DNA of 64,000 bases from Nostoc sp. ATCC 53789 (GTDB lineage: Bacteria; Cyanobacteriota; Cyanobacteriia; Cyanobacteriales; Nostocaceae), in contig NZ_CP046703.1 in assembly GCF_009873495.1 (NCBI RefSeq), positions 6,724,501 to 6,788,500 of the forward strand, given 5' to 3'. Positions 17,791-27,292 of this stretch are shown in pieces. A model generated the notes under the pieces. The model was not told the DNA's origin. It ran no database searches and saw only the letters and a program-made list of their open reading frames with translations. The number at the start of each line of letters is the position of its first letter. Position 1 is the first letter of the stretch. The translations under genes were made by a program, and so were the position numbers.

Positions 17791-18209
17791 CTTAATTTGC
17801 CTCTAGATGCCTATACAATTCATCAGCTCTAGTAACCAAGTGTTCATCACTCTGTCACTTTAAGCTGTTAAACGGATGTTTATAAATCCATTTTGTTTAA
17901 TTTGATCTCTTATATGCACTGTCATAAGGCAATTAGAGCATTATGGCGATGCTAACAAGAATCTTAATCAAAGTTAACTTAATTTTAATACAAAATCGCA
18001 CGAGAAAAGGGAGCGCAACGAGATGCAAAGCCACGGAGTATTTCTCCACAACGCTCCTCATGTCGTTTCAACCTCTCACAATCATCTATTTAGGGAGACT
18101 AGGGAAGAGGCAGGGGAGCAGGGAGCAGGGGGCAAGGGGGAGAATAAAAATTACCTTTTATCCCCTCTGCATTCTTCCCCCTGCCCCTCTGCCTCTTCTG
18201 CCCAATACC
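17791..18209. other. Intergenic region with G-rich/C-rich inverted repeat
   Basis: About 420 bp. The part next to ftsH should hold its promoter. From about 18105 to 18200, a purine tract rich in GGGGAGCAGGG units is followed by a pyrimidine tract rich in CCCCTGCCCCTCTGCC, forming a long imperfect inverted repeat. This type of GGGGA/TCCCC repeat recurs at about 53490-53560 and 57800-57905. No gene is convincing here. Confidence 0.55.
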
Positions 18210-18704
18210 CTACTTAACTTCTGTAATTTTGAGAGTGTAAGGAAGATATTTACCTTGTTTGTAGGAACCAATCCAAACTTGGTAATTTCCAGCCAGCCAT
18301 TCACCAACAATGCCGGCATTTTTGCCATCAAAATCGTCATTACACCAAGTACCACCTGGCCCCTTGATAATTATGGTGGTGTCTTCAGGACTTTGGACTT
18401 GCAACTTTAAGTAGTCGAATTTACTTGTTAACGCTAATGTGTGGTCTGGTGTTTCATCAACAAATCCGGTACAAGGACCAGTGGCTGTTTCACTTCTGGC
18501 ACCTACTTTAGTCCCAGATATTGAACCACCACTCATCCCGCGAACTGTCAGGGGGTCTGGCGAAAACTGGGGACTAATAGTTAAATCTCCAAATATCGTT
18601 GGCGCTTCCTGAGCATCAGTCACAGCGTTAACTGTCGATGTGATGAAGAGCGTAACTATCATCAACGATAATCTCATCCCTCTATTGAGCGCTTTTGTCG
18701 GCAT
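18210..18704 (-). CDS. Secreted conserved cyanobacterial hypothetical protein
   Basis: This 164-residue protein has a signal peptide (RLSLMIVTLFITSTVNAVTDAQ). The mature beta-rich domain has the pattern GARSETATGPCTGFVDETPD, then DYLKLQVQSPEDTTIIIKGP and GTWCNDDFDG, and ends with NYQVWIGSYKQGKYLPYTLK. The two Cys (in GPCTG and WCND) probably form a disulfide. I recognise the family as widely conserved in cyanobacteria but without known function; the overall look is of a small extracytoplasmic beta-sandwich similar to pre-peptidase C-terminal domains. The purine/pyrimidine inverted repeat follows its stop. Confidence 0.8.
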   Translation of the reverse strand: MPTKALNRGMRLSLMIVTLFITSTVNAVTDAQEAPTIFGDLTISPQFSPDPLTVRGMSGGSISGTKVGARSETATGPCTGFVDETPDHTLALTSKFDYLKLQVQSPEDTTIIIKGPGGTWCNDDFDGKNAGIVGEWLAGNYQVWIGSYKQGKYLPYTLKITEVK

Positions 18705-18866
18705 TGTAATTACGTTCGCTTCTAAGTGGTTTTGAAGACATGAATTTTACACACCAAGTTCCCAATGTGGGGAGAATTGACTACCTATTTTAGATTTGAA
18801 ATTGGGGATAATTCATTAGTAATTAGTCAATGATTTGTTGTTCTTATAGTTGCTCTACCTTATGGA

Positions 18867-18892
18867 TAGGGGCACACGTTTGTGCGCCCCTA
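18867..18892. repeat. Hairpin repeat TAGGGGCACAC...GTGCGCCCCTA
   Basis: An 11-bp inverted repeat (one mismatch) with a 4-nt loop, 36 bp past the gltX stop. A fragment of the same type (GTGCGCCCCTACA) is at 36352-36364. It may serve as a gltX terminator, but lacks a T-run and looks like an interspersed hairpin repeat. Confidence 0.5.
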
Positions 18893-18927
18893 AAATCTAA
18901 AGTATTTCTAAAATCTGGAAGTAATTG

Positions 18928-20373
18928 CTAATTAGCTTCTGTTATTGCCCGACTCAAACGCGACTTGTCTAAACCAATCTGATTTAGTAATAACCAAGAT
19001 TGAATGAGGTCGGGGCCATGAACATCTCCGGTTAAGGCTGCTCTGAGCGATCGCATTACCAAGCCTTTTTTAACTTTTTGCTCTTTCACCACTTGTTTGA
19101 TTATGTCCTGAGCGGCAGCTTCCGAGAGTTGCGGCTGATTTTCTAAAGCTGTGACAATTGCCTCAAGGACAGCAGTAGAACCTTCTTGCTTAAGTTGTGT
19201 ACTGCCTTCTTCGCTAAATTCAACTGTGTCGCTAAAAAATAGTTGACCTTGAGGTACTGCATCTACTAAACGAGTCAAACTCTGGCTAATTAAAGTTACA
19301 AGCTGTTCTAACCAAGCGCGATCTCTTCCACCATCAAATTTATAGCCAGCCGCTTCCCAAAAGGGTATGAGTAAATCTGTGAGTTTATCTACTGGTGTAT
19401 GGTGGATATACTGACTGTTCAACCAATCCAGCTTGTCCCAGTCAAACTTTGCACCTGCTTTATTTACACGCTCAAAGCCAAACTCTTTAGCTGCTGTTTC
19501 TAAGGTAAATATTTCTTGCGTCGAGTCTGGTGGCGACCAACCCAGCAATGTCATATAATTTACCAAGCCTTCAGAGGTAAAGCCCATTTTCTGAAAGTCA
19601 GAAATGGAAGTAACACCATCCCGCTTAGAAAGCTTGCGCCCTTCCATGTTCAAAATTAACGGCGTGTGGGAGAACTCTGGAATTTTTGCACCCATTGCTT
19701 CATACAGCAGAATTTGCTTGGCGGTATTGGCGATGTGGTCTTCTCCGCGAATGACATGGGTGATTTGCATATCAATGTCATCCACTACAACGACAAAATT
19801 GTATAGTGGTTGACCGCTACCCTCTTCTGAGGCACGGGCGATGACCATATCACCACCTAAATCGCTACCTCGCCAAGACATTTTTCCCCTTACTAGGTCA
19901 TTCCAGACAATTTCCCGCCCATCTTCGATTTTGAAGCGAATCACATAAGAACGACCTTCTGCTTCAAAAGCAGCACGTTGTTCTGGTGTGAGGTTGCGGT
20001 GACGGTTGTCATAGCGGGGAGCTTCGCCTCTAGCTTTTTGGGCTTCTCTTAGCGCTTCTAGTTCTTCGCTGGTGGTGTAACAGCGATAGGCTAATCCTTG
20101 ATCTAGCAGTTTTTGTACTGCTTCTTTATAAAGATCCAGGCGTTGAGATTGAAAAAATGGCCCTTCATCCCAGTTAAGACCTAGCCAGCGCAATCCTTCA
20201 AGAATATTGTCGGTGTATTCGGGACGCGATCGCTCTAGGTCTGTATCTTCTATTCGCAGGATAAATTTCCCGCCGTGGTGACGGGCAAATAACCAGTTAA
20301 ATACAGCTGTTCTAGCTGTACCAATGTGTAAATTTCCGGTTGGACTCGGCGCAATACGGACTCTGACAGTCAC
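18928..20373 (-). CDS. gltX: Glutamyl-tRNA synthetase
   Basis: A class I aminoacyl-tRNA synthetase that charges tRNA-Glu. In cyanobacteria this also feeds tetrapyrrole synthesis through glutamyl-tRNA. The catalytic HIGH-type motif is RIAPSPTGNLHIGTAR near the N-terminus and the KMSKS-type motif is KLSKRDG. A helical anticodon-binding domain completes the 481-residue product. The frame is open 16 codons further upstream, but GTG 20373 gives the family N-terminus (VTVRVRIAPSPTG), so I chose it. tRNA-Asp lies just upstream on the same strand but is separated by a terminator. Confidence 0.96.
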   Translation of the reverse strand: MTVRVRIAPSPTGNLHIGTARTAVFNWLFARHHGGKFILRIEDTDLERSRPEYTDNILEGLRWLGLNWDEGPFFQSQRLDLYKEAVQKLLDQGLAYRCYTTSEELEALREAQKARGEAPRYDNRHRNLTPEQRAAFEAEGRSYVIRFKIEDGREIVWNDLVRGKMSWRGSDLGGDMVIARASEEGSGQPLYNFVVVVDDIDMQITHVIRGEDHIANTAKQILLYEAMGAKIPEFSHTPLILNMEGRKLSKRDGVTSISDFQKMGFTSEGLVNYMTLLGWSPPDSTQEIFTLETAAKEFGFERVNKAGAKFDWDKLDWLNSQYIHHTPVDKLTDLLIPFWEAAGYKFDGGRDRAWLEQLVTLISQSLTRLVDAVPQGQLFFSDTVEFSEEGSTQLKQEGSTAVLEAIVTALENQPQLSEAAAQDIIKQVVKEQKVKKGLVMRSLRAALTGDVHGPDLIQSWLLLNQIGLDKSRLSRAITEAN

Positions 20374-20461
20374 AGTTAATTCTCTCTTTCGCAAAGCATG
20401 ATAAATGTAGCTTATATTCAAACCCCCAATTCTGGGTCAATCCTTTTGGGGAATTCCAAAT

Positions 20462-20487
20462 CAAAAATCACCGAAGCTCGGTGATTC
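20462..20487 (-). terminator. Intrinsic terminator after tRNA-Asp
   Basis: AATCACCG and CGGTGATT (within 20467-20487) form a perfect 8-bp stem with a 5-nt loop. On the minus strand the stem is followed by TTTTTG. This ends the tRNA-Asp transcript before gltX. Confidence 0.8.
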
Positions 20488-20506
20488 ACTACTTATAAAT
20501 TTAGAA

Positions 20507-20580
20507 CGGGACTGACGGGGCTCGAACCCGCAACTTCCGCCGTGACAGGGCGGTGCTCTAACCAATTGAACTACAGTCCC
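20507..20580 (-). tRNA. trnD-GUC: tRNA-Asp (GTC)
   Basis: The minus strand gives a full cloverleaf of 74 nt. The acceptor stem is GGGACTG/CAGTCCC with discriminator G; the D arm contains AATTGGTTAGAGC; the anticodon loop is CTGTCAC with anticodon GTC; the T loop is GGTTCGAGCC. CCA is not encoded. No intron is present. Confidence 0.96.
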
Positions 20581-20691
20581 TTGTTTGGTCAACTTTGCTA
20601 TTATCACTATTTTTTTTCTGCTTGTCAAGCATTTTGGAGTGAGAAATTAGAAATTATTTTTGCCCCGTCTCTCCAAGGTGCGAATTTACCG

Positions 20692-22227
20692 TTAAATAGA
20701 CCTTGATAATACAACCTGGGGCTTAGATTCTAAATGCTGCAATATCCGGGATTGCATTTGTTTATATTGCTGTTTTAATAGCTGTTTGCTGACTTGGGGC
20801 ACAGAAGCTGGTGGTAGGCTATGAGTCTGTTGCACCCAGGTTTTCAACATTTGTCGCTGAGTTGGCTCGATGCGACTACTGAGGACATTGGCGCAGGAAT
20901 GTGGTGCTTCCAGAGTAAAGAAAATCAAAGGATAGTGTTCATTTTCAGCCAGTAGGCTTACCATCTTCAGATTTTGGGAATTTTGCATATCTAAGTAGCA
21001 CGGTAGCCACTTAGGAGCCAATTGCCGGTTGTAGAGTACAGTTACCCACAACAGCATTGGGTGAGGGGATGTCATGAAGATAAACTGGTTGTAAAGGGTA
21101 GAAAGAGCATAGTTTTTGATTTCTTGTTTAGGCAACATCAGCCATAGTGCGGTCATAGATTCTTGTGCAGTATCTATAAGCTGGGGAAAAACAATTTCTT
21201 GAGTTGGTTTGTTTTGAGGCCACAAAAGTTGTCGGCAGCTTTGTTCTACTGCAATTGGTAATCCAGAATCTAGGGGACGGCTAAGGATGGGATTAGAGGA
21301 TAAAGTTGTTGGGAAACTGGTAGAATTAGATTGTTCTAAACTGTTTAATACTTGCAAAATTTGAGCGATATTTTGGGGGCGATCGCTTGCTTTTTTTGCA
21401 AGGCAAGACATGATTAAATTATTTAGCTTCTGAGGTATTTTCAGAGTTGGTTTAACATCTGCGATCGTTTTTGGTTGTTCAAAGTGATGTGCTTTATACC
21501 AAGCACCAAAGTAATCAGTTTCTGGTTCCCAAGGTTTTTTGCCTGTGAGCATTTCAAACATCATCACACCCAGGCTATAAATATCAGAGCGACTGTCTAA
21601 TTTTTCTCCATCTAACTGTTCTGGAGAACAGTAGGGTAAAGTGCCATTAAATCCCCTGCTTGTACTAGCTGTTGAGGCATAATTTAAAAATCTAGCAATC
21701 CCAAAATCAAGGATTTTAACTAACTGACCTAATATCGGATCGGGAATAACTAATATATTGGCAGGCTTAATATCTCTATGAACCAACGGACAAATTTTGC
21801 CGTCAATATTAATACCTTGATGGGCACACTGTAAGCCCAAACAAATTTGGCGCGAAAGAGTCAAAAACATCGACAATGGTAGCGGAATTAAGTCCTTTAA
21901 ACTCTTACCGCATAGATATTCCATCACGTAGTATGGTTTTCCTTTCTCATTCACACCATAATCATACGCCCGCACTATGTGTAAGCTCTTTTGACTCAAA
22001 GCTGCGCTCATTAAAGCTTCACGAGCAAAGTCTTGTTGCATCTTGCTATCGACAACAGTCTGAGTTAAAAACTTGATAGCAACTGGTATACCTCCTAACA
22101 AAATATCATTTGCTAAGAAAACTTCACCCATGCCACCGCTACCAATTAATTGCTTCAGTTGGTAACGATTGGCAAGTAAGCCCGTACTACTTGGAGATGT
22201 AAATGGGCTTTGATTCACTTTATTCAC
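20692..22227 (-). CDS. Serine/threonine protein kinase (upstream paralog's partner, 511 aa)
   Basis: A soluble Hanks-type kinase of 511 residues. Kinase motifs in order: glycine loop IGSGGMGEVFLAND (29-41), catalytic Lys52 (PVAIKF), HRDIKPANI (150-158), DFG 174-176, and the activation/P+1 segment GTLPYCSPEQLDG. After about residue 300 there is no PASTA, FHA or membrane helix. Instead a C-terminal block of about 190 residues (FPQLIDTAQESMTALWLMLP ... MLLWVTVLYNRQ ... WLPCYLD ... LIFFTLEAP) is shared with the neighbouring kinase. It lies 86 bp downstream of that gene on the same strand. The substrate is unknown. Confidence 0.92.
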   Translation of the reverse strand: MNKVNQSPFTSPSSTGLLANRYQLKQLIGSGGMGEVFLANDILLGGIPVAIKFLTQTVVDSKMQQDFAREALMSAALSQKSLHIVRAYDYGVNEKGKPYYVMEYLCGKSLKDLIPLPLSMFLTLSRQICLGLQCAHQGINIDGKICPLVHRDIKPANILVIPDPILGQLVKILDFGIARFLNYASTASTSRGFNGTLPYCSPEQLDGEKLDSRSDIYSLGVMMFEMLTGKKPWEPETDYFGAWYKAHHFEQPKTIADVKPTLKIPQKLNNLIMSCLAKKASDRPQNIAQILQVLNSLEQSNSTSFPTTLSSNPILSRPLDSGLPIAVEQSCRQLLWPQNKPTQEIVFPQLIDTAQESMTALWLMLPKQEIKNYALSTLYNQFIFMTSPHPMLLWVTVLYNRQLAPKWLPCYLDMQNSQNLKMVSLLAENEHYPLIFFTLEAPHSCANVLSSRIEPTQRQMLKTWVQQTHSLPPASVPQVSKQLLKQQYKQMQSRILQHLESKPQVVLSRSI

Positions 22228-22313
22228 CTCTGCTGCTGAGTCTATTTAAAGTTAGTAATACACACATAAGAATATAATTAGGTAATGGTGATAAGTATTT
22301 TAATGACGCGCTT

Positions 22314-23945
22314 TTAAGAACGCGATAAAAGTTTAAAAAAAATCTCCAAGAATTTATCCATCCAATTTTTTAACCCTTCTTTCTCAGCTTTATGATCTGC
22401 GGCTAACTTTTGTAAAATGTCTAATTTTAATTTTTCGTACTCTGTTTTTAGAAGATTTTTAGCTTGATTAGACAAAATTAATTCATTTGACCGTTGACTC
22501 ATATCTAACCAGTCTACAAGTTGCTGACGCTGATTAGCTGTGAGACTTAAGGTTGTTACATGAGAGCAACGATTTGGCTCTTCTAGGGTAAAAAATAGTA
22601 GATGATAGTAGCCTACCTCTGCTAAACTACGTGCTAAATTCTGCCCTTTATTATCTTTCAAATCTAGAAAATAAGGTAGCCACTTAGTCATAGAAGGCTG
22701 GGCATCGTATAGGACTGTTACCCACAACAACATCGGATATACATTAATTTTACTAATAAATTCAGTGCTGTGTACTTTATTCAAAAATTTTGCAATCTCT
22801 TGTTTGGGCAACATTGCCCAAAAAGTTGGTATAGGTCTTTGAGTAGTTTGTAATAAATGGGGAAAGCCAATTGCGCCAATTGGTTTGTTCTTAGGCCAAT
22901 TTTTCTGTAAACATTCTTGTTCTGACAAGAATGTTGCAGGTACTAATTGAACTGGAAGTGAGGCTTTAAGAATGTCACTAGTATTGTTAGCAATAACATC
23001 ATTAATCTGACTATTAACCTTTTCTAAACCTTCTAATATTTGGTTGATATTTTGCGGGCGATCGCTTACTTCTTTCGCTAAACAACTCATCAATAGTTTT
23101 TCTAATATCTGCGGTACTTTGACTTGCGGATTCACTTCTTCAACTGTAGGTGGCATTTGAAAGCGATGCGCTTGATACCAAGTACCAAAGGAGTTACTTT
23201 TTGTCTGAAATGGATGTTTTCCTGTTAGCATCTCAAACATTAATACTCCCAAACTGTAAATATCAGAGCGCACATCTAGCAATTTGCGCCCTTCCATGTG
23301 TTCTGGAGAACAGTAAGGTAAACTACCAATAAAAGAATCTGTCAGGGTCATCCCACTTCGTTCTGTTAAAAATTTGGCGATGCCAAAATCGAGTATTTTA
23401 ACAATTTCTCCTTCTTTACTATCTTCACTAAGAAATATATTTTCGGGTTTTATATCTCTATGAACAATGGGATAAATCTCTCCTTTGAGGCTAATACCTT
23501 GATGGGCGCATTGTAAGCCTAAACAAATTTGATTACAAATCTCCAAAAATTTCGATATTGTTAAGGGCTGAATTTTGAGGATTTGTTTGAGATTTTTTCC
23601 TTGGAGGTATTCCATTACATAATAGGGGGTTTTATCGTCAGTAACGCCATAACTTAAGATGCGAACAATATGTTTACTTTTACGACCCAATTGAGCGCCA
23701 ATAAAAATCTCTCTGGCAAAGCGTTGGGACATTTGCTGATTCGCCAAACTGAGTGATAAAATTTTGATTGCGATCGGCATACCACCTTTAGCAGTATCTT
23801 CTGCTAAATAAACTCTCCCCATCCCCCCTTTGCCGATCAAATCTCTGATTAAATAGCGATTATTTAAAAATTGTCCGATATAATCGTCTAATTCTGCTTT
23901 TTGCCCTACCATATTCTCAATTTTTTTTTGTGGCATAAAAATCAT
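22314..23945 (-). CDS. Serine/threonine protein kinase (543 aa), tandem paralog
   Basis: A Hanks-type kinase of 543 residues with glycine loop IGKGGMGRVYLAED (37-50), Lys61 (MPIAIKI), HRDIKPENI (162-170), DFG 186-188 and SLPYCSPEHMEG. The kinase is followed by the same C-terminal block as its neighbour (FPHLLQTTQRPIPTFWAMLP ... MLLWVTVLYDAQ ... WLPYFLDL ... LLFFTLEEP), then a basic, possibly amphipathic tail (WMDKFLEIFFKLLSRS). The pair arose by duplication but has diverged considerably. Both are on the minus strand and this gene is first, so co-transcription is likely. Confidence 0.92.
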   Translation of the reverse strand: MIFMPQKKIENMVGQKAELDDYIGQFLNNRYLIRDLIGKGGMGRVYLAEDTAKGGMPIAIKILSLSLANQQMSQRFAREIFIGAQLGRKSKHIVRILSYGVTDDKTPYYVMEYLQGKNLKQILKIQPLTISKFLEICNQICLGLQCAHQGISLKGEIYPIVHRDIKPENIFLSEDSKEGEIVKILDFGIAKFLTERSGMTLTDSFIGSLPYCSPEHMEGRKLLDVRSDIYSLGVLMFEMLTGKHPFQTKSNSFGTWYQAHRFQMPPTVEEVNPQVKVPQILEKLLMSCLAKEVSDRPQNINQILEGLEKVNSQINDVIANNTSDILKASLPVQLVPATFLSEQECLQKNWPKNKPIGAIGFPHLLQTTQRPIPTFWAMLPKQEIAKFLNKVHSTEFISKINVYPMLLWVTVLYDAQPSMTKWLPYFLDLKDNKGQNLARSLAEVGYYHLLFFTLEEPNRCSHVTTLSLTANQRQQLVDWLDMSQRSNELILSNQAKNLLKTEYEKLKLDILQKLAADHKAEKEGLKNWMDKFLEIFFKLLSRS

Positions 23946-24230
23946 TTATGAAAAATATTTTTGGCAAATTAGTTTAATCAGTCTAGTTAAGTACTAAATT
24001 TAAATCTAAAAATATCGGAATTTGTCGGAAATTAATAATATACGGCCACTACGGTTAATCTGCCTGCAAAATTTCTTAAACATTATGTAACATATTTATT
24101 AAGGAATACGGTTGAGAAATTACACGTAAACTAAGAATAGGCTAGATAAAGTTACCTAGTAGATTCCGTGAATACACAGGAATAAGCAGAAATAACTAAA
24201 TAGCAGTAAAGGGGGGATGGTTGTGTCCAG

Positions 24231-25415
24231 TTAACGATTTAAATTCGGCAGTAAACGGCGTAATAATCTGATCAGTGGTGTTTCAATTTTCATTTTAAAG
24301 GCTAGTATCTGGGTACGTTGTAGTGAGTTAAAATTGTTATCACTCACAAGAATTAATGATTGTTGACCATCGGGTAGTTTGGGGCCAAGAGTTAAGCCTT
24401 CGATGTTGTCTAGCAGTACATCTAGAGTTCTCAAATCTAACAGTAGTTTTTTCTGAACTGGTTTAATATTTTTGGAGTCAATTGCTAAAAGACTATCGAT
24501 GTGATGAATATCATCAGCTTGTTCTAAAGAAACCTGAAACAGGGAAATAGCAAATCCTAAACCAGTAAAAGACCTTTCTAAACTTAGGAAGTGCCCTTGA
24601 TTATCGAGAGCAAGTAAATCAGGTAGTCCACTAGCAAATTTGCCAGTCAGATTCAAAAAGGGTGAAACTGGTTCTGTCTGGTAAAGAAACTCCTTTTCTG
24701 GCTGGCCGTTGAGTAAGTTGTATTGCAAAATTCGGCAAGGACTACCGATGTTAGGTTTCGCGGCAACACCATCTTGAATGAGAGCATTTTCGCTGGCTGT
24801 AAATAGATTCTTTTTATCAGGTGTGATGGTGAGGCTTTCAAAAGCCAAATTGTTGCGGATACCTTGTTTACCAGCTTTATCTGGCAAAAATTTGTTTGGG
24901 ATGGGAAGTGTTGTAATTTCTTTACCAGAAGATAGTGAGAATTCTTTAATAAAAGGATTAATTAGTTTTGCAGCGTCGCCTTCAGAAGAAATAAATATAG
25001 TTGATTTATTAGTTAATGCAATACCTTCTGTATCAGTTTCACTGGGGCGAAATGTTTGATCGTTTTCATTTAATAATGTGGTAACATTTACAGGAATAAC
25101 TCCACTCTTTTTTAGAGAACCCTTGCTTAAATCTATTTTTAGGGTGTAGAAGCGGGCAGCAGCCTTTTGTCCACGGTCATCAGAAATAGCATAATAAAGA
25201 TTGTTCTTTGCATCATAAGTAATTCCAGATAAACCTCCAACCTCAGTTTTCTTAAAGATTAAACCTTTCGGTAAAGTAGCTTCACCGATAAACTCTATGC
25301 TACTAACTTCAACAGCACTTAATGGTAATTTTGTTAATAAAAAACTGATAATTAGAATCGGGATAAATAAGTAAATAATTCGTGGAATTACGAAGGTTTT
25401 TTTGATTATCTGCAT
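24231..25415 (-). CDS. Esterase-like activity of phytase family protein
   Basis: A 394-residue protein with an N-terminal signal/anchor helix (IIYLFIPILIISFLLTKL). The rest has the pattern of the phytase-like domain family (beta-propeller): VGGLSGITYDAKNNLYYAIS, DTEGIALTNKSTIFISSEG, NLAFESLTITPDKKNLFTAS, and DNIEGLTLGPKLPDG...LILVSDNNF. The repeated SGI/EGI/ESL-type motifs are the blades. It is probably periplasmic and may hydrolyse phosphate esters, but activity in this family is not well established. It sits alone, downstream of the kinases' upstream region, on the minus strand. Confidence 0.85.
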   Translation of the reverse strand: MQIIKKTFVIPRIIYLFIPILIISFLLTKLPLSAVEVSSIEFIGEATLPKGLIFKKTEVGGLSGITYDAKNNLYYAISDDRGQKAAARFYTLKIDLSKGSLKKSGVIPVNVTTLLNENDQTFRPSETDTEGIALTNKSTIFISSEGDAAKLINPFIKEFSLSSGKEITTLPIPNKFLPDKAGKQGIRNNLAFESLTITPDKKNLFTASENALIQDGVAAKPNIGSPCRILQYNLLNGQPEKEFLYQTEPVSPFLNLTGKFASGLPDLLALDNQGHFLSLERSFTGLGFAISLFQVSLEQADDIHHIDSLLAIDSKNIKPVQKKLLLDLRTLDVLLDNIEGLTLGPKLPDGQQSLILVSDNNFNSLQRTQILAFKMKIETPLIRLLRRLLPNLNR

Positions 25416-25547
25416 AGAGTTTTTTGTTAAAGTGTAAAATGAACAAATAAGATATCACCCTGAAGAATATAGCGCTACATATCTGTGCGCTGCTAAAAAT
25501 AATCTGTATTCCAACAAATTGAAACCCTTTATAAAATACGAAATCAC

Positions 25548-27008
25548 TTAAGCTAGTCGCAAACCATATTCTTCCTGGAAAAAGTTTACAAGCCAGTCTT
25601 TTACTCTGTGGGTAGCGCGGCAGTCATCTTCGTTGTAGCTTTGGATAATTTCTAGTAAGGTGCGATCGCCAGTTTCTAGCCACTGATCGTACCAGTAAAT
25701 ACATTTGGCACCACTAGCTTCTTTTTCCCGCCACTCAAATCCTAACCAACGTGCGATCGCTTTGAGGGCATAACTTTCTACAGGTAATGCTACACTTTGG
25801 GTTAATTGTTCATACACATCCACAAATCGATTCAGTACAGGGCGCACTGAGGCGTAGGGAGTGTTGTAAAGCTTTGCTAGGCGTTTGACTGTATCAAACT
25901 CGTAGACACAAAAATGATAAATTGGCGCTTCGGGATATTGCCAAACTAAATCCAAAAATTGCTGCCAAACTAATTCTTCGTCTTCTGGTTTATCTGCTAA
26001 AAACGAATAAAACTGTTCTGTATTGGCAAGTCTATCAACAACCAAAACCCCCAAAAGATAATTTAAATCTAAGTCTGGCTGTGCCTCAATATCAAAGTAA
26101 AGCTCTATGGGTGCTGTGAATGTAATATCTTCTATTGGTAGCGGGTAGGGTAAAACTAGGGGTCGTTTTTCCAATGCAGATTGAGCTTGCACTACTAGCT
26201 TGGGTGCTACTTTCGGGTCGAAACCAACTAGATTTTCTAAGGTGCTGGGACTGGTATTAGCAAGAGATTCTAGTGTGGTGATGGCTAACTCTTGGAGTTG
26301 AGTGTAGCGAAGAGGTGTTACACCTGGTAATAGTGAGAGATGTTTTTCAGATTGAGCGATCGCATAACATTGACTATACCAATGGCAAAAATTGCACTTT
26401 TGCCGAGAAATAAACACCTCTGGCGGATTCGGTAACTCTAAAACTTCAATAAACTCCTCCAGAATTTGCTGCATCCGTGGAATCCATTTAAATAAATCCA
26501 CCGTATAGTTGCTGTTTTTCGTTCGCAGTATCAGCAAAGCTGTTTCTGGTACAACTCCCTGTACTGTTGCCAAGACTTGAGTATGAAATGCAGCGACAAC
26601 TTGATATTCTTGCTTAGGGCGCTTACCTAGTTCAATACTAGCCGGGACATACATCCAATCTCCAAAACGAGACTGTCCTGGCTGTTTCACAAGTAAATTT
26701 GGGCGACTCAGCAGGGTATATTCGTCAGAATAATTTGCTAGCAGTACTCCTTTATAAATACACTCAACGCCACGCTCCATCAATTCTAAAGTTGCCTGCT
26801 CTGCTATTTCCCAGTTTCCATAAGAATAATCTGGTTGGTGGTAAGTCATCTGTGCCAAAGCATTTAGCTGATGAGCGATTTTGTCCTGTTGCAATTTCCG
26901 CAGCAACTCATTGGGTGCATCGCGCTGACTTTTGTCACCGTGGATATCTAGAAAAGTTCGGCGTTTACAACGTTGGTATTGCAGTAGGAGTTCAGCATTA
27001 ATTAGCAT
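25548..27008 (-). CDS. TM0106 family RecB-like putative nuclease
   Basis: A 486-residue two-part nuclease. The N-terminal half is RecB/Cas4-like: Cys14 (YQRCKRRTFLD) and a late cluster Cys205-Cys208-Cys214 (KCNFCHWYSQC) match the four-Cys [4Fe-4S] pattern of Cas4/AddB nucleases. The C-terminal half is a DEDD/RNase H-like exonuclease domain with YFDIE (Asp306, Glu308) and YNEDDCRAT near the end. The combination is the TM0106/YprB-like architecture. No CRISPR array or recombination gene is nearby. The role in DNA repair is inferred. Confidence 0.88.
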   Translation of the reverse strand: MLINAELLLQYQRCKRRTFLDIHGDKSQRDAPNELLRKLQQDKIAHQLNALAQMTYHQPDYSYGNWEIAEQATLELMERGVECIYKGVLLANYSDEYTLLSRPNLLVKQPGQSRFGDWMYVPASIELGKRPKQEYQVVAAFHTQVLATVQGVVPETALLILRTKNSNYTVDLFKWIPRMQQILEEFIEVLELPNPPEVFISRQKCNFCHWYSQCYAIAQSEKHLSLLPGVTPLRYTQLQELAITTLESLANTSPSTLENLVGFDPKVAPKLVVQAQSALEKRPLVLPYPLPIEDITFTAPIELYFDIEAQPDLDLNYLLGVLVVDRLANTEQFYSFLADKPEDEELVWQQFLDLVWQYPEAPIYHFCVYEFDTVKRLAKLYNTPYASVRPVLNRFVDVYEQLTQSVALPVESYALKAIARWLGFEWREKEASGAKCIYWYDQWLETGDRTLLEIIQSYNEDDCRATHRVKDWLVNFFQEEYGLRLA

Positions 27009-27059
27009 TCTTTTAAGTTAACAAGAATTAGTATTATGTGGGAGTAACTTAGACAACTA

Positions 27060-27182
27060 AAGTTTGCAAGTGGCGATACCTTCTCTGCGTTTGTGCAGTG
27101 TGTCGTAGACAGACGCTATGCGTAGCTTGCTTCCCCTATGGGGTACGGTGGGCTACGCTGGGCTACGCCAACGCCTCTAAAG
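27060..27182. repeat. Interspersed repeat GCGTAGCTTGCTTCCCC...GGCTACGCC
   Basis: A segment rich in GGGCTACGC units with TGCGTAGCTTGCTTCCCC and a following GGGGTACGG. The same element recurs at about 45255-45303 (GCGTAGTTTGCTTCCTCG then GGGGTACGACG). It lies in the gap between divergent genes and has no coding content. Confidence 0.65.
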
Positions 27183-27292
27183 CTGATTTGCTGTTTATTC
27201 TATACAGTCAACAGCTAAGTGTTTGTGTTTCTCTTGGGTGACAGATAAGGGAGAATGACAAAATCACCTTTTATCCATCATTACAAGGGTAC

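Noticed and set aside
17943..18410. 155-codon plus-strand frame
   Set aside because: Half of it is antisense to the secreted hypothetical and half lies in the purine/pyrimidine inverted repeat; no motif is seen.
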